A stretch of 64,000 nt of DNA from Rhyacichthys aspro (GCA_036850595.1 CM072152.1:7025640-7089639); one strand, 5' to 3'; positions 34,801 through 49,200 are shown, counted from the first letter of the stretch. Program-made: numbers and translations. Notes: a model not told the origin generated them from the sequence alone.

Positions 34801-37800
34801 GCTCGAGTGGAAGAGTTAAGGAAGGTAAGTGTGAGCTTTTACACAAAACAAGAATGAAGTTTGAGAATTGTGAGAACTGTCTTAGAGTACAGCATGAACA
34901 TACCTGTGACTCACTTTTGGGTCCCGACCCACCAGTTGTGATTACCTTTTAGATTCAGGAGAAAAAGCAGATTATTTTTGTGTGCTTTGTGTTAGTTACT
35001 TTTGGAGCTGGTGCAGCTGATAAGTAAAACACACAGTGATGTCTTTGGCATATGTCCAAACCTTGTATTTCTAAACACTATGTAATTCTACCTATTCTTA
35101 GCACACACCAGACATAGCTACAATTAGACTCTACAGTTACTCATACTCTGCCTTATTTTTTAAATATTAAATAGATAGTTTTGAGCTGCCATGATGGTTA
35201 TTCAAACCAATAAGCTTTTGGGTTAACATAGCAAAATATTCTGTCATATTACTTATAAATTTAGTAACAAGAAGTTCCATCATTCGTGTTGATGTTGTTG
35301 CTAAAACATATGCAAGTTAAGCTAAGAAATATATACTTTAAATGAAACACTGCCTTACGTTGATTTGTAGCATCACAAAACAAGAGATTTTATACGTTGT
35401 TTATGTTGCTATTATTGCTGTCCTGCATGTAGCCATGGAGAGAAAACATCCTACACGCCAACATCTTAAAGCCCCCCCTTCCCCGGGACCCATGGACCTG
35501 GAGCCAGCGTTCACAGGACTTCCAACTCTCCTGTAAAGCTGCCCCTTTCCTCAGCACACCTCCACCAAGCATTCACTTGTCCGGTATGAACGCTATTAGG
35601 CCACACTACAGTACCGCTCCTTCACCTTTCACATAAAGCTCCATTTTGTTTTACTGACCAGATGTCACACTAAGAGGCTTCTAGACATACACTGTAAATG
35701 TCAAAGTGTGGTGTCAGTCCCTAAAAATCAAAGAGAGCTTTTTTCTTTACACTCACCCATTCTGTATACAGTTTCAAAGAGGATGACAGTGGGTGTGTAA
35801 AAGCAGTGTTATACAGCCACAAGGTTAAGGGGTTTTGGGTTACAAGAGCTGACACAGCAATCCAAGTCTATGGCTGCAATATGAAACATTTAACAAGTCA
35901 GGAGAAAAAAGGAAAAGGTGTTTATATTTAAAATGCTCCGCTCTTGTTGCAGGCAAAGTGATGTCCTTTTACTGGCAGTGATTTGCAGAAAAGAGTGATA
36001 TATGTTACTGTAAGCCAGCATATTGTCAAACACAAATAAATAGTAGGAGCAAAAAGAGTTATTTAACAACAAGTAGTTATTTCTCTAGCTTTTTAATTAT
36101 TACATAATGCTACTTTTCTGCTTATAGGAGATGTATTTTCTATTTCTATTTTCTTTACAAAGGTAGTTACTTTGTTCCTTTAAAGGTCTAAATAACCTGA
36201 CTCTCCAGATGGCTTGTTAAACAGAATCATCCAGGGGGCTTCCAGAAAAAGCATTTGCAAAGGGCTAGAACTAGATAAATATGAGGGAGGTGATTGGGAT
36301 GAACCACCTGCCAAACTCTGGTATATTTATCGAAACAGAGCCTCCATGTTGTTTATATTATTAAAGGTTAATTGGTCGCGTCATTGTGCTAAAACCTAAA
36401 ACTCCCACACCCATAACTACCAGCGGCACCCCCTTGAGCAGGACAAGATGGATGTCAGTGAGTTTTTGAAATCAGAAATCAAGGAAAAATCCAGCTTTTC
36501 AACATTTTGTGAGTCAAAAAGTAATTTGTCCATGTTTAAACCAACTAGTTCATGTCAGTCACGGCTTCTGTAAACAGAAACCTTCAGGTGTCCACTGGGT
36601 GCTCTCTGTTGTATAAATGGCCCAGTGCAGGGGATGGCCCATGTTGTACTGGTTGATGATGGAAGGAGGAGCTGGAAAAGAAGTGTCACGATGATCTGGA
36701 TGATGACCCACATTAAATTGTCACATATAGAATTTGTTTTTTTGTTGCTGTAATATTGTGAGTGGGCACTGGTTAAACTGGCGAGAAGGATTGGTGTCAT
36801 ATTCAGGTTTTATATTATAACTAATCCAATAAAAAAAAAGAACAGATGAGATTAAAACAGGAGTCATCAAGACTTTTGTAGCTGGCACATAGAGTTGTCC
36901 AAGTGGAGATATTTTCCTTGAACTGTCTGGACATTTTAGCATTGGAGGGTTTTATTGATATCTTTTTGATCGAAGCTCCAGATGGTCTATTCTAGAGACT
37001 GTATCCAAGTTTGCTTTTGACTAACAAACTCCCACACCCTGTACAGATTCAGTCAGGAGTCAGCCTCACTGATAGCAAAAGAGAACAGCATGTATCTATT
37101 TACCTGTTCAGCCCATGTTTATCTGTGTTTACTCTAAACTCTGGGTGCTTTTACCTCCAGGAGCCTCTCTGCAGGAGGAGCAGGCGTTGGCAGCCCGGGC
37201 TCAGCACAGTCGCTGGATGAAAAAGCTACTTTCTGGAGATGGCAGCACTGGCCCGGTCTCTGAGTTTAAGTGCCACATGGCGGAGACGGACAAGTTTCAG
37301 GGCATACTCAAAGATGAGCCAAAAAAGTACTCTCTGAGAAAACCTGGCATGCTGCTAAAGGTACAGTATTTAAGTTACAATTCATTACAGGATGGTCTGG
37401 CTCAAGTGTTGTCCATTAAATTACGGTGAAGGTTTCTGTTGTAGGAACTGTTTAAGCTCTATAAAGATTATATTTTGACTAGGGTTGCCCAATTTATTGT
37501 CATTGCAATGTCAATAAATGCAGTATTTGTATAAGTAACTGCTTGAATTACAATAATATTATAGAGTTCCATCTGACTGTTTACATCAAGTCTTAATAAG
37601 TCTTAAATCAAATGGTGTTTTGTTTAAAAAGTGACAGTTTTGACCAGTGGAAGTTAGTCCAGAGTCTACTTCTTCATAAATGTAAATTCCGTTGAACTTT
37701 TACTTTCAAAAGTATTATCCAAATATCACTGGTCATATTGTTGTTTTAATGTTCAAAGTACAGTAGTTGGAGCATATTGCATGTTTTTTCAATACTATAC

Positions 37801-38652
37801 CTACATGTAATCATTTTTCAGCTAAGCAGAGGAAAAGACTTAAAAAACTTTGCCAGCTAATATTTTGCTAATCCCAAATCTAAGATGTCTTCCTTACATG
37901 TCGCATGTGAACAGCTATGGTGCTCTGTGGGGAGATGTTTCTGATCAAACCCAGTGGGGGAAAAAAAAAAAAATCAATCAATCATTCATTTTATAAAAGC
38001 AGGAATGTGTGCTTCTCCCTTGCAGTACTCAATATCTTTGATTAGAAATAATTATAACAGTTATAACCAATGTCTTCCTTTTTGTTCCACTATATACAAT
38101 GCACCTTTAATACAAATGTATTGACTTTAACCACTATTAGTCATCACTCATTCCTCTTTAGTTTTGTAACTCTTATTACACTTTTCATGTCAAGCCTTGT
38201 AACTATTTTTAGACAATGACAAGTAACATATTCTCTATCCACTCATTCTTTTCTGTTGTTTCTATGTTGCAGCCTGTGCCTCATCTGTCAGTGATCAGAA
38301 ACTCTAAAGATGCCACAGATGTACAGAGGAGCCGCGCTCTGGCCCCGGGGCCCTGTATGGACTGTAGTCTGAACAGCAAAAACAACGCCATCCCCAGACA
38401 CAGCTCTGAGTTCCATAAGTACCATTACATGTGAGTCCAGCCTTTTATTCAAAACAAACAAGTTAGTTATGATAGTATACAACAGAATTAGATTAAATAA
38501 ACAACTTTTTTTTTTTAATTCTAATAATATGTTGTGTTGTTTTGTTTTATTACAGGAGATTCCACAAGAAACCTTCCTTTGTGTACAAGCGACCCGCCCC
38601 GCCCCTGACGGACAAGGAGAAGGAGGTTTTTAAATTTACAGTTGCCACGTGA
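28811..38652 (+). CDS. cfap92: Cilia- and flagella-associated protein 92 (KIAA1257 family)
   Basis: Sixteen coding exons: 28811-29000, 29083-29264, 30239-30455, 30534-30632, 30708-30815, 31830-32014, 32094-32917, 33020-33214, 33628-33871, 33942-34106, 34380-34514, 34681-34824, 35433-35583, 37161-37360, 38273-38430, 38556-38652. Every phase closes, giving 1097 aa. The ATG lies two bases after a strong acceptor. The large 824-base exon carries the conserved core (NPVYCQYKFHNLKMHRT, FLSGPPVKIEIHDRD, GRIVYIFDCNNINVMDKMR). The C-terminal part contains PWRENILHANILKP and HSRWMKKLLSGDG, which I recall as KIAA1257 hallmarks. No signal peptide or membrane segment. The family is assigned to cilia/flagella; its molecular function is not established. 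An X-box lies in its promoter. Context also supports the name: in the human map as I recall it, this gene lies between EFCC1 and ACAD9. An additional exon-like ORF at 30.94-31.15 kb does not fit the phase. Confidence 0.9.
29265..30238 (+). other. cfap92 intron, AT-rich
   Basis: A 1 kb intron between the exon ending GEESE and the exon starting ILKTWYEANQTW. It is A/T-rich; no exon or named repeat seen. Confidence 0.65.
30940..31149 (+). other. Exon-like 68-codon ORF inside a cfap92 intron
   Basis: A ctacag acceptor at 30939 opens a frame GHMALIAGSGSF through EIPKDLRRFRRGSKE to a stop at 31149, with a possible donor (aga/gtaaac) just before the stop. It needs phase 0 entry, but the preceding exon ends in phase 1, and joining that exon directly to 31830 keeps the frame. 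It may be a cryptic or alternative terminal exon, or a decaying one. Confidence 0.35.
31360..31545. mobile_element. Interspersed repeat fragment (GAAGACGTTTCAT...TCATCCAAAGG type)
   Basis: 'ggtgaagacgtttcatagct' followed by 'catccaaagg' and then 'aattctgagtttaactgg' matches a phrase I recognise as widespread in fish genomes and retroelement tails. It lies inside the intron before the exon at 31830. Family not assigned. Confidence 0.45.
33215..33627 (+). other. cfap92 intron
   Basis: A 0.4 kb AT-rich intron with nothing recognisable inside. Confidence 0.65.
34825..35432 (+). other. cfap92 intron
   Basis: A 0.6 kb intron between the exon ending ELRK and the exon beginning PWRENIL. No repeat or exon seen. 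Confidence 0.65.
35584..37160 (+). other. cfap92 intron
   Basis: A 1.6 kb intron. Short open frames on both strands lack support. Nothing recognised. Confidence 0.65.
37361..38272 (+). other. cfap92 intron with DNA-transposon end
   Basis: A 0.9 kb intron. At 37480-37493 tagggttgcccaat resembles the outer end of the teleost TAGGGCTGGGCAAT-type nonautonomous elements; the other end is not identified. Confidence 0.45.
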
Positions 38653-39430
38653 CAAATCACATCTGCAGAAGAAACTTGGGCAATGTAGTCAGAAAGAGGA
38701 TTTACCTACTTAAGTGATCAAATGGTCTGATCTAAGAGAAGCTGTATGAAGTGAGCTGTTGCAATATTTCACTCTGTCTCAAAAGATAAGGAGCACTTCA
38801 GATAGAACATTTGACATTAGAACAGTTTGATTCTGTTTTTAACACTTCTTAAACACATTAACATTTTAAATACATTTCTCTCAAAAATCAAATGTACTGT
38901 ATAAAAGTGTGACATAGTTAGCATAATTTACAGGAAAAAGGAGTGGACTTATAAAGTGGAAAGCCTTGGGGCTAATTTTCTGAAAGTTTTGTTCAGAATG
39001 AAGTTTGAGTTCAGAAAGCACAAGGAGAGGTTAGCTAGTGATGCTTACAGCAAGAACAGTTCCACTGTCTTTCATCAAGGGTTAGCATTGTTCTAGTTCA
39101 ATAGAAGCACCAACCACAGTCGGTCACAGTAGTCTGTCTTCAGTATATTCAGTCATGTTGAAAATATGACTTCAAATGAAGGGACAGACAATAAGGCAAC
39201 AGTGCTGTATAAAGACCCACATATCTTTGGAGTGACAAAAACGCTAGGTTTTAAGCACCAAGCAAACTAAATTGTCATTTTGTCTCTAATTTCAAATGGA
39301 ATTCACATGGACATGGACTTTTTTGGGTTAACAACAACTTCTTTTTTTTTTCAAACAGCAAAGTTATGAGATTAGCTTGACTAAACTAAGCATGTAAACA
39401 TAGCGCAACAGATTAATAGACTCGGTAATA

Positions 39431-39436
39431 TTTATT
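39431..39436 (-). terminator. Candidate acad9 polyadenylation signal
   Basis: AATAAA on the minus strand, ~810 bp after the acad9 stop. Confidence 0.35.
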
Positions 39437-39552
39437 TTAATGCAGCACTTAAAACGTAGACTCCACACTCCTGTTGGACGATAGCCTTTATCTGTTTTGC
39501 ATGTATATCTCCTTCATTTAGTCTCTGGTGCTGTTCGTTTTGCTTGAGTTTA

Positions 39553-39575
39553 GTTTAATTTAATTTAATTTAATT
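39553..39575. repeat. (TTTAA)n microsatellite
   Basis: About four TTTAA units in the region between cfap92 and acad9. Confidence 0.85.
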
Positions 39576-40050
39576 GTATTGTGGGTTTTTTTTCTTTTGT
39601 TAACCCTCTCCTACGTCACTGTGATTGGTTGTTTAGTGCCGACTCCACCTGTTTCACATGAACGTGCTCTAAGCTCCACAGAAAAACCCAGGGTAAACTC
39701 AACGAGTTGATAACCTGCTTTGTGATACCACTGATCCAGTCTGGGATTGTAAGGCTTTGTCTAACTGGGCAGGAGAGACATTTCCGGGATGGGTCCAGCT
39801 AGCTTCGTAGTACAGGGCCCAGGGCAGGGACCCCCCTCAAAGTGCTATCTTTGGGTAAACCTTTTAAACTCGGGAGTCTAAGCTAACTCTTGTTACCAAT
39901 GAACTGATTGACTGTACTATAGAACAAGTGTGATTGAATTACAGATTCTGCCTTTCTTTTATAGTCCCCCTGTAATCCTAGAATTTTGAGGCTTAAAACT
40001 TTATGTTTTGGGTTGTTAACAGTTTACAAGTTTACAGGGGCTTAAAGAAA

Positions 40051-40056
40051 ATTAAA
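40051..40056 (+). terminator. Candidate cfap92 polyadenylation signal (ATTAAA)
   Basis: A variant signal ~1.4 kb after the cfap92 stop. No canonical AATAAA on the plus strand was noticed nearer. Confidence 0.25.
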
Positions 40057-40245
40057 TGATCAAATTTTAGTCATTAGAAACAACTAATTTTGGAAAGAAT
40101 CTTTTGTAAAACTATTTGAAATACTTATGTACTACCTTAGTCCACTTCTTTTTTCTGTCAATGGTTAGCACTAAGAGTGCAAACACTGGCATTGTCATAT
40201 ATAGTCCAATCAGAATCCTACGTAGTCTAGTGACAGATCAGGGGG

Positions 40246-43200
40246 TCAGAATGTTCTTTCTAGGGGATGAGAGCAGATGTAAGCCCTGTTGTCTAAAACC
40301 TGCTTGGCGATCTTCTTGATGTTGGCGTCGTTGTTCTCCGGAGAGTCTGGAACAGACAAACAAGCCGCTTTTATTTACAGCACACTCACATGCTTGCATC
40401 ATGTCAGCGGCCAACTTTATTACATTACGGTAATTACAAAAACTCGCACAGTGTGAGAAATCTAAAGTGGCGGGGGGTGGGAGTGTTGGTATGTGGGGGA
40501 AACCTGTTCTCAATTACCAGTTATATGTTGTACTTACGCTTTTGCAACTGGGTCATCAAGTAATTGTTCTTAAAGTGAGCTTCGGTGCAGAACGTGTTTG
40601 CGAGCAGCACCTAGAAAAATGAAAAAGAGACCATTTAAGAGGACCGTCTCCAACTGTAAACCACAACTGAAGAGGAAGAAAGCAAGATCTGCTGCAGGTG
40701 TTGTTGATACGAAGGGAACAATTGGGTCATGAGACAATTGCATCCATTTGTTCTCGGTCTTTTGAAGTCGTGATTGCTTTTCAAATAATCCAGAACTTTA
40801 TTTGACGATATCTTTTCAGTCCATTTAAGAGGCCAGAGCATTCCTTGTAAAAATGTCCGACTTGATACTGTACAAGTGTGTTATTTATATTTGCAGACTT
40901 TAATGCCTGAAGTCTAATGCTTTTTCAAATAGGAAATCCACTTAAATCTGCTGCCGCCTTCTTTTATGTCTCACTGTTGTGGATTAGCCTGGCTCTGCAT
41001 CATGGTTCTGATCATGAACAGAACCGGGCCACAAACACTGTACTGTTTACACTCGGCCATGTGGCACTTGTTTGCCTTTTGATATATAAAATGTCATTGT
41101 GACATTTTTTTCTGGTTTACATTTGGGTGAAATCTCCTCCAACTCTTTGAGCTACGGCCAAAAATGTGTTCTTCTTGGTCACTGTTTATCGTTAGCTTTT
41201 CATATAACAGTTTTTAGTCATTTTTAAAATGTGTTTAATATTGGACACATTGACTTACACATAATTAAATACTTGTATCATATTCTTAATTCTCATATTC
41301 TAAAGCTCGCACAGCATGGCACAGTTGTTTAAAGCAGGAAGGATGTTATAATAAACAACATGGCCCATCCTCTACATGCTGTAAAACCTCTCAGTGATTT
41401 TTAAAGAAGAATTTGCAATATATCCTGAATTTCTCCTTGAAGAATTTATTTAAAATAACCCTTAATAACCCTTGTGCTGATCTGTGTGGATTTATTTGTT
41501 CAGGTGACTATATACTGTACAACAGCGTTTTTACGAAAGCGATAGTGCGATAGATGCGCAAAAAACCTTGTTTGTGTTGTTTAGCAACGCTGTTTTTTCA
41601 TAAATACAAATGAATGTGTTTGTGTATAGAGTGAAAAGATGTTCACAGAGCACCTACCTCGCCTTATCAAACTATTACAACTAGCAAAGAAGAAATGGAG
41701 ATGGTGTCTACTGATTAATACCTAGGAGTACATCTGAAAAACGAGCTGAAGAAGAAAGGACCATAGTTTGTTATTTTGTATTAGAAGGCATGGCTCTTTG
41801 TTGATATGGAGTACACTGATGTGTTTTTAAAATGGCACAGTTATAACCAATTCACTTTTTTATGTCTATAACTATCACTATATCTGTTGGGGGAACTCAA
41901 CAATCAGGCAAAATGAAAGGTTGGCTCAACAATAAGAAAATGTTGGGCAATCTGAGTGATGCTCTAATATAGCAAGATGAGTGCTATAATGAACAACATA
42001 GACCATCCTCTTCACACGGTTAGCAGAGCAATAGTGAGCGGCAAATGGCTGTCAAAGATCACAATGAATTAATATGACCTGAGCTGAAATATTATACATA
42101 CCCTAAACATGCTCATTCAAAACTAAGAAATATATATGTATTGTTGAGGTGTCAGTGCAAAGCTTGGCAATACCACACACAATTTTAAAGCTAAAAAAGT
42201 AAAAATATATCATTAACAACTGAAGGATTTTAAGAACGTTTGGTTCCAGATATGTTCAGCATTAATACAGTCATACACAGCTCATCAGTCGTAATGAATA
42301 AACACTTGCAAGTCATACTGGAAAATTAAAGTGACGTTCTAAGCTGCTACTGTCAATAACATGACGACAATGAGCCAAAGCCTATAACTTTAGCACAAGC
42401 ACTTTGATAAAATAACACGTTGCTGCTCTAATTGCTAACAGCAGCCAAAACCTCACATGTGCCTTTTATTAGGCCACATAAAACTATTGATTTTAATTAA
42501 GATGTGATGTGCTGCTGGTCTGGATAATTACACTGTGATATGATCAAAAGCAAGCTTAAGAAGTAAGTGAAGGAAGCTCTGATTGTGTATTTAGAGACTA
42601 AACATTGGCCTACATTCTGTGAAGTCCCACTGGGTTGTATTGTTGTATTGATTTCTGACTGAGGGTGACTGAACAATGGCCAATTCTGAGTCAGCGATGC
42701 TAAATCCTGCCGGCGAGACTGATTTATAAAGGAAATAAGAGTTAATTGGGCAATATTTCTTAAAACAAGGACATCTGTTGTGCATTTAAAAACATGCACA
42801 GCCCTGTCTGTTTTACAGTTGTAGGTTTATGTTTACTTTTGATATTATTTGGGTTTGATAGCTTTATATTCAAACCAATATTACTGTTATTAAATGTAAA
42901 GTGATGGAATACATACCCCCTTTGATCCAGTTAAATGGGACAACTCAGAAAATAATAAATATAATAATAAATCCTCGTTTAGAAAACAATGGTGACTAGC
43001 AGCCAATGAGATATAGCCATATGGATGTTTTTTAGCTCAGTACATTAGGTTTGTTTTGTTTTTTTATGGGATTGTACTTGTTTGATGTAAGAGAGTTTTA
43101 CTGCTTTGGTAAATGACAAATACAATTATCTCTGACACAAACTTAGCCTAAAAGTTATGTTGAGTTTATAGAGATACGAGTTATCATGAAATGGTAGTTG

Positions 43201-46200
43201 CTAGCTAGTAATATAAAAAAAACTTGTGTAGTTAATAAAGACACAGCTGCATGATTTGTTTACCATTACTATGGTTGCAAGAGAGTGAGGAGTGTGACCT
43301 TGCTGCATTCATGTGATCTTGGATAGTTTGTGTTTCTGAGATAGGAAGTCATTTTTCCAACTTGATGTGCTTTTATCTCGGAAAGTCAGAATATTAACGT
43401 TAATTAATAATTAGTTTATAGACTGACCTAGTTATTGTTATTATCAGTCATTTTATCTGCTAGCATTTAACATAGATTACAAGTCAGGCTTGGACAATAG
43501 CTTTCTTTTAAATTAAAAGCTGAATGATAAATTCACAAATATAGCTTTAGCTACATGCTAACAAGGCTGTTAGGGGTTAAATACATTTCAAGGCCTGGTT
43601 ACTTTAATGTGAGCGACAATTTATATTAATCCAATAACATAAACAATGTTTTATCAAAGACTTGATGAGAAATGTGATGCCAAAACAGAAATTAGCAAAA
43701 CTGTTGGTGATGCATATCAAGTCTGAAAGTCGGGAAATAAATGTTAACGCAAAGTCCTGAGTTCTTTTTCCAACTTAAGCATGTGTCTTGTGCATTTTGC
43801 AGCTCAGGTTTTTTTCAAATGTTTCAGAGGACAACATGAATGCAGTGTGTTCAAACAAAAAAGAGAAGATATGAACCAGTTAGTGGTTTTATGGTGTTCT
43901 TTCCGTGAGTACCTCGTGGTCATGGTTGCGCAGGCCGATGCTGATGGAGCGGCTGGTTCTGGACAGGACGGCGGTCATGGCGTACAGGTTGATCAGCACG
44001 TCTGCTACTCTCTTCAGGATGAGCTGTTCATCCACTATTGTCTGCCAACACACACAGATTCCACTCTTATTTACAGCCTTCTGTGATTTACAATGTCTGC
44101 TACTGTGCCTCAAAAAAACAGAGCACAAAGTGTCCCGAGTAACAGTTTTGAAATATAAATCTGACAAACTGTCCTGACAACATATTCTCCCATCCCTGTA
44201 TGTTTTATTTGTTCTCTTTAAAGATAACTTGCCGATGGCCTATTCATTATTTACATTCACACTCATTTGCTATGTTTTCAGTGACTAGTAAACATTTTCC
44301 CTAAAATTCCTCTGCTCCTACTACATTTGAAGTATGGTATTGGCTGTAGCTTTTCTATCCATAGCTATGTTTTTTATTATTATTATTATTATTATTATTT
44401 TTTTTTTTTTTTTTTACATATATTCTTCAGCTCATAACCATTCAACGAATACATTCATAAACATTTTTCCTATGCTCACTGTTGGTCTCCACGAACAGCA
44501 TCACGGATAGGATCTCTAACTGTCTCTAGTCTTTGCTGTAAAACATTTAAGGATGTTAGCTTTCGTTAGCTTCAAAATTCAATTGCCTAGCCCTAGTTTT
44601 TTTGTTTTTTTTTCTTTTTAACAACAACCAACGGAAGATAAATAAATTTTTTTTATTTTTATTTTTGTAACATACACAATAAGAAACACTGAAACATTGA
44701 GGAACTGTTGTCAAGATGATGGGCTGTTGGCATTGGGACTGAGACCACACTATATAACAAGAAAGTTCTCACAAATCGTTGTGGACAACAGTGAGCCAGC
44801 CTAAATGTTATTTGAAAAAGCAGAAATTGTATGTGATTTAACTTGTTCACTCTGACAAATCTGTTCTTGGCAACTTTTTAGGGCCAGTCCGAACACAATC
44901 TCAGTCTAACCTGATGTCAACTCATTAATAACCATTAGACTTAAGGTATTTCCTCTCACTTGAGCAGTTTGAGCCGAGGCCTATGCAGCTGCAAACTGGA
45001 CCGTATTAAAGCTCTCTAAGGACGCTTTTCAAGTTTTGAGTTAGATCATACAGGAAGTCTGGGACGCTGACCCCTTTCCAAAAGGTTTACAGTTTCTTTT
45101 GGAAAGTGTTGTGATCCCAAAAGTACAGTCACTCGGAGGGGGATAAGAGAGGAGAGGTCGGATCAGCAGCTGTCCCACACATGCACACTCGCTTGGAAAC
45201 ACTGATTGGAAGATGTGAACTGATCTTTATGTCGTTATAAAAAAATCAACCTTCAGCTATTTGATACTGTCGGGAGTTGTGTTCAAAGGAAATGGAAACA
45301 TTGGAGCAGGAAAAGTCCCTGAGCAGCTTTCCCAGAACATAAATGTAAAAGTTTACCTTGCCGTATCTGTACAGCAAGCCCTCCACAGTCGAGCCGAAAA
45401 GAGCGACGTTCTGCTCAAACCTCTTTGCGCTCTCCTGTAAACAAGATACAATATTTGAAACAGGAAGTAAACAGCTAGAAAGAGAGAAAACCCAAACAGA
45501 AATGTCCTAAAGATACATCCGGTAAATTTAATAGGTAATCGTATAACATTTACCCAAAAATCCTGCTTAATGTGCCTAGGCATGATTTGGCATATTTGAA
45601 TTTTACCTTTGACATAAGAAATGTTAAAATAAGGACGATAAAAAAAATTGAAAAAAATAAATGTAGTATAGTAAAAATAGTATTGATCTCTTTCTGCAAT
45701 GTGTTTTTTTTCATCTGATCATATGTCAATATGACACTGATAAATGATGATACTCCTTTTTGATTCACTGGGCTGCACTAAAAGGTTTCTTGTTTTAGGG
45801 CCACTAAATTGAGTTTGCAAAAATATACAGAAAGCTAGTTTAGTTAGCTGTTCGAGTAAGATGTGTAATACAACATTTACAGTTTAAAGGTTTAATCGCT
45901 GTACAATTTATACAGGAATTGAATGCACCACAAATAGGGCATACATTAAAAACAAAATAAGCATTAACCTCTAAAAGTCTAAAATATTTTCTTGACATCA
46001 GTCAGTTGATATTCTATGTCAACATCACAATAAGGGTGGAATTCAATTTTAAATTAAAAAGTAAATTTGTATCTGACAAAAAAAAAAGAAAAAAGCTGTT
46101 CCACTTACAGCTAAACTGGGATGCACCAAACCGTCTTTTCCCGTCAGGCCGAGGTCCACTGAAGCCCCAAGAGCAGTCCTCAGTTTCTGTCCTGCCATTC

Positions 46201-49200
46201 CCAACGCAAGGCCTATGTTTCCCTTCTTCATTTCTCTACAGCAACAGCACACAGATTCATTATGAAGAAAACATTTTGTGTATTCATACCACTTAGAACA
46301 AATGTATAAATAGATGACTTTTATTCTTGACGCTTGTGACAAACTATAAAAAGAAAGAGCATTTTATTCCCTTACTTGATTTTTCCTGTCAGGATTTTTC
46401 CAGCGTACTGCATTCCAGTGAGAGAGATGTACATCCTCAGGATCTCATTGGTCCCCTGACAACAGATGATTAGATTATGTAACAGACAAAAAGACTCAAG
46501 CTCAGCTGTAGGTCTGTTCAGTCCATTTATTCAGTCAGGAAGTATCCCTTTACCTCACTGCTCTTTACAAAGCGCCCTCTGCTGTGACAAGTCGACACCA
46601 CAGGCATTTAATACAATAAAGTAAGCAAAAGAAGTCTTGGGAATACCTCAAAGATGGGCAGGATGCGGCAGTCCCTGACGTAGCGCTCGAAGGGGTAGTT
46701 CTTGGTGTAACCCAGACCTCCGAGGACCTGCAGGGCTTCACTGACGCAAATCCATCCTCCCTCTGAACTAAAGATCTACACATAAACAAATGTCAGACAA
46801 TGTAACACTGGACTAACGTGTCCTGAGATTTAATGGACCGCTCTAACCTTTACGATGGCGGCCTCCACAGAACAGTCGGGAAGGCCCGGTCTGTCCATCA
46901 TCCCGGCCGTGAGGTACGCCATGCTCTCCATCACATAGGCATTCATCGCCATCATAGCAAACTTCTCCTGCAACAAAGAAAGGCCTTCAGTTTCTTAGCA
47001 TAATCAGTCTGTTGTTATTTCATCAGTGAAAAAGCTATACCTGGATCATCCCAAATTCACTCAGACTCTTGCTGAACTGTTTCCTTGAGGCAGCGTATTC
47101 TGATGTCAGTTCTTCAAAAGACACAGACAAGGTATTCAAGAATATGATATGATGAATGACTAAGGATATTTGTGATCAAAAAAACATTGTTTCCCATAAA
47201 TTTTTATTTTTTGTGCAAAGTCGTAAATTGCTCCACTTGGGTCCCTAAGACACACACAAAAAAAACCCCTAAAATTTAATGGTTGCCATGGAAACATTAA
47301 GGGATTTCAACACCAGGAAATGAAAACAAAAATAAAAACAGAAATCACATTGCAATGGTGGAGTGCTGAAAAACTGCATTTTGATTGGGAGTCAATGGTG
47401 GTGGAGCTATTTACTTTAGGAGACATATGAAAGAAAATAATAATTAAAAAAAATCCATGCAAAATTTAAATTCCACCCCAAAATACACAACCTGGCCAAA
47501 TGTTATGCCATTTGCATCGACACAACCAAAGTTATGCAAAAATTAAATTTGGTCATCTTGAGGTTTTGTTTATTGTATTGCTAAATCAACCCTAAACTCA
47601 ACACTGTCTGTGCAGTCAGAGAGGGCATGTTGGTGCCAGATTACTGTCAATATGCAACAAAAGGGGCTAAAGAGTGTGCGGCTAGTAGTGGCTACAGTTC
47701 TAGTAATGAAATTAAAATGCAAATGCACTAGATTATTACACTAAAACGTATAAAGCACATTCTACAACTGCTTCTGCTGTGGTATTTTTTTGTGTTTACA
47801 TTTAGCATATAATCTTAGGAAAATAGTTTCACTTCTGAATTTTTGTTTTAAGGGTCATTTAGTTACAGCAAAAAAAAGACCTATGAACCTATGAAAAAGG
47901 AAAAAAAGATTTTATTTTTCAGAAATATTGCCCAGCCCTAAAATTGAGCCTTTCAGATAACATGTAAGACTTTATACTTCAAACAATGTAATGTCCAGGA
48001 GCCTATTGTGATCCTTTAAAAAAGCAGTTTACTGCAGTTTTACCTATGAGTTTCTTGATCATTCCAGCCGATGAACTTCCCATACTGAACCTTCCAGAAT
48101 TCAGGATATTCATAGCCACCTGTGAAAAACAAAATGATTAGTTTAAGACAGAGTCACCAATGAAGAAAACAATACTCTACAAAGTGGCCAACTTTACCTT
48201 GAATCCACCTCCTACTTCTCCAATAACATTCTCCAGCGGCACTGGCACATTATCAAAGGCCACTTCACAAGCTATGAGACAAAAAAAAAATAGTTACAAG
48301 TATCACTGGACCAGGATTTTGACAAACATATAGTGCACAAAAGGAAATACGGGATTAGATAATAGCACTGAATGTTGAAGTGTAGTGCACAAAGAAGCAG
48401 GAGTCTTACTGTTGGAGCCGCGGATGCCCAGTTTGTCCTCAGGCTTCCCACTGGTGATGCCCCCATAGGCCCTCTCCACAATAAAAGCTGTTATCTTATC
48501 CTTCTTCACATCATTTTCAACCACCTCTGTCCGTGCAAACACTGTCATGATGTCTGCCATCCCTCCATTAGAAATCCAAATCTGATGAGACATTTACAGA
48601 GTTTATAGAAGGAAAAAGAAAACAGTGAGACCAGAAGTGATGCTGCAGAACTCACCTTTGAGCCGTTGATGAGGTAGTGTTTACCGTCTTCTGACAGAGT
48701 GGCTCGTGTCTGAATGGAGGCTGCATCACTTCCACTAGAAAGTATAGAAGTAAGAATTTAAATGCTGAGCATTATTCACCCGACAAACGGATGAGGATCA
48801 CTAGTTCAACTACCAAAATATGCAGGCATCTTGTTAATGGCATCAGCTATAAAGTGTCTAATAAGTAGTGCCTCACCCCAGTGTCATCAGAAATAAGCAC
48901 TGATCCACATTTTCATAATTAATAGTAAATTTATATTTAAAAAAGAGGAGTAAATCTCAATCATCTATAAATGGCTGCACTGAACATGACTTTCTTTTGC
49001 AAAGATAAAGCTTAAAATTTTTGGTATAAATCAATCATTTTTTGTAACACCAAGCTTTAAACTGAGTTCAACTGATTTTAACAAGTTTGGTAAGTTTTCT
49101 TTTCATTTATTTATAACATTTAATTTAATCTTGTTAAACAAAAAGTTACTCCAGGTTCCACAGCAAACAACATTGTCCTGGGGTAAGTTTGTTTTGCAGT

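Larger units (their letters stand above)
38653..40245. other. Convergent 3' regions of cfap92 and acad9
   Basis: The two stop codons are ~1.6 kb apart and face each other. A TTTAA-type microsatellite lies at 39553-39575. The only signals I noticed are AATAAA on the minus strand at 39431-39436 (acad9) and ATTAAA on the plus strand at 40051-40056 (cfap92). If both are used the 3' UTRs overlap by ~600 bp. Confidence 0.5.
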
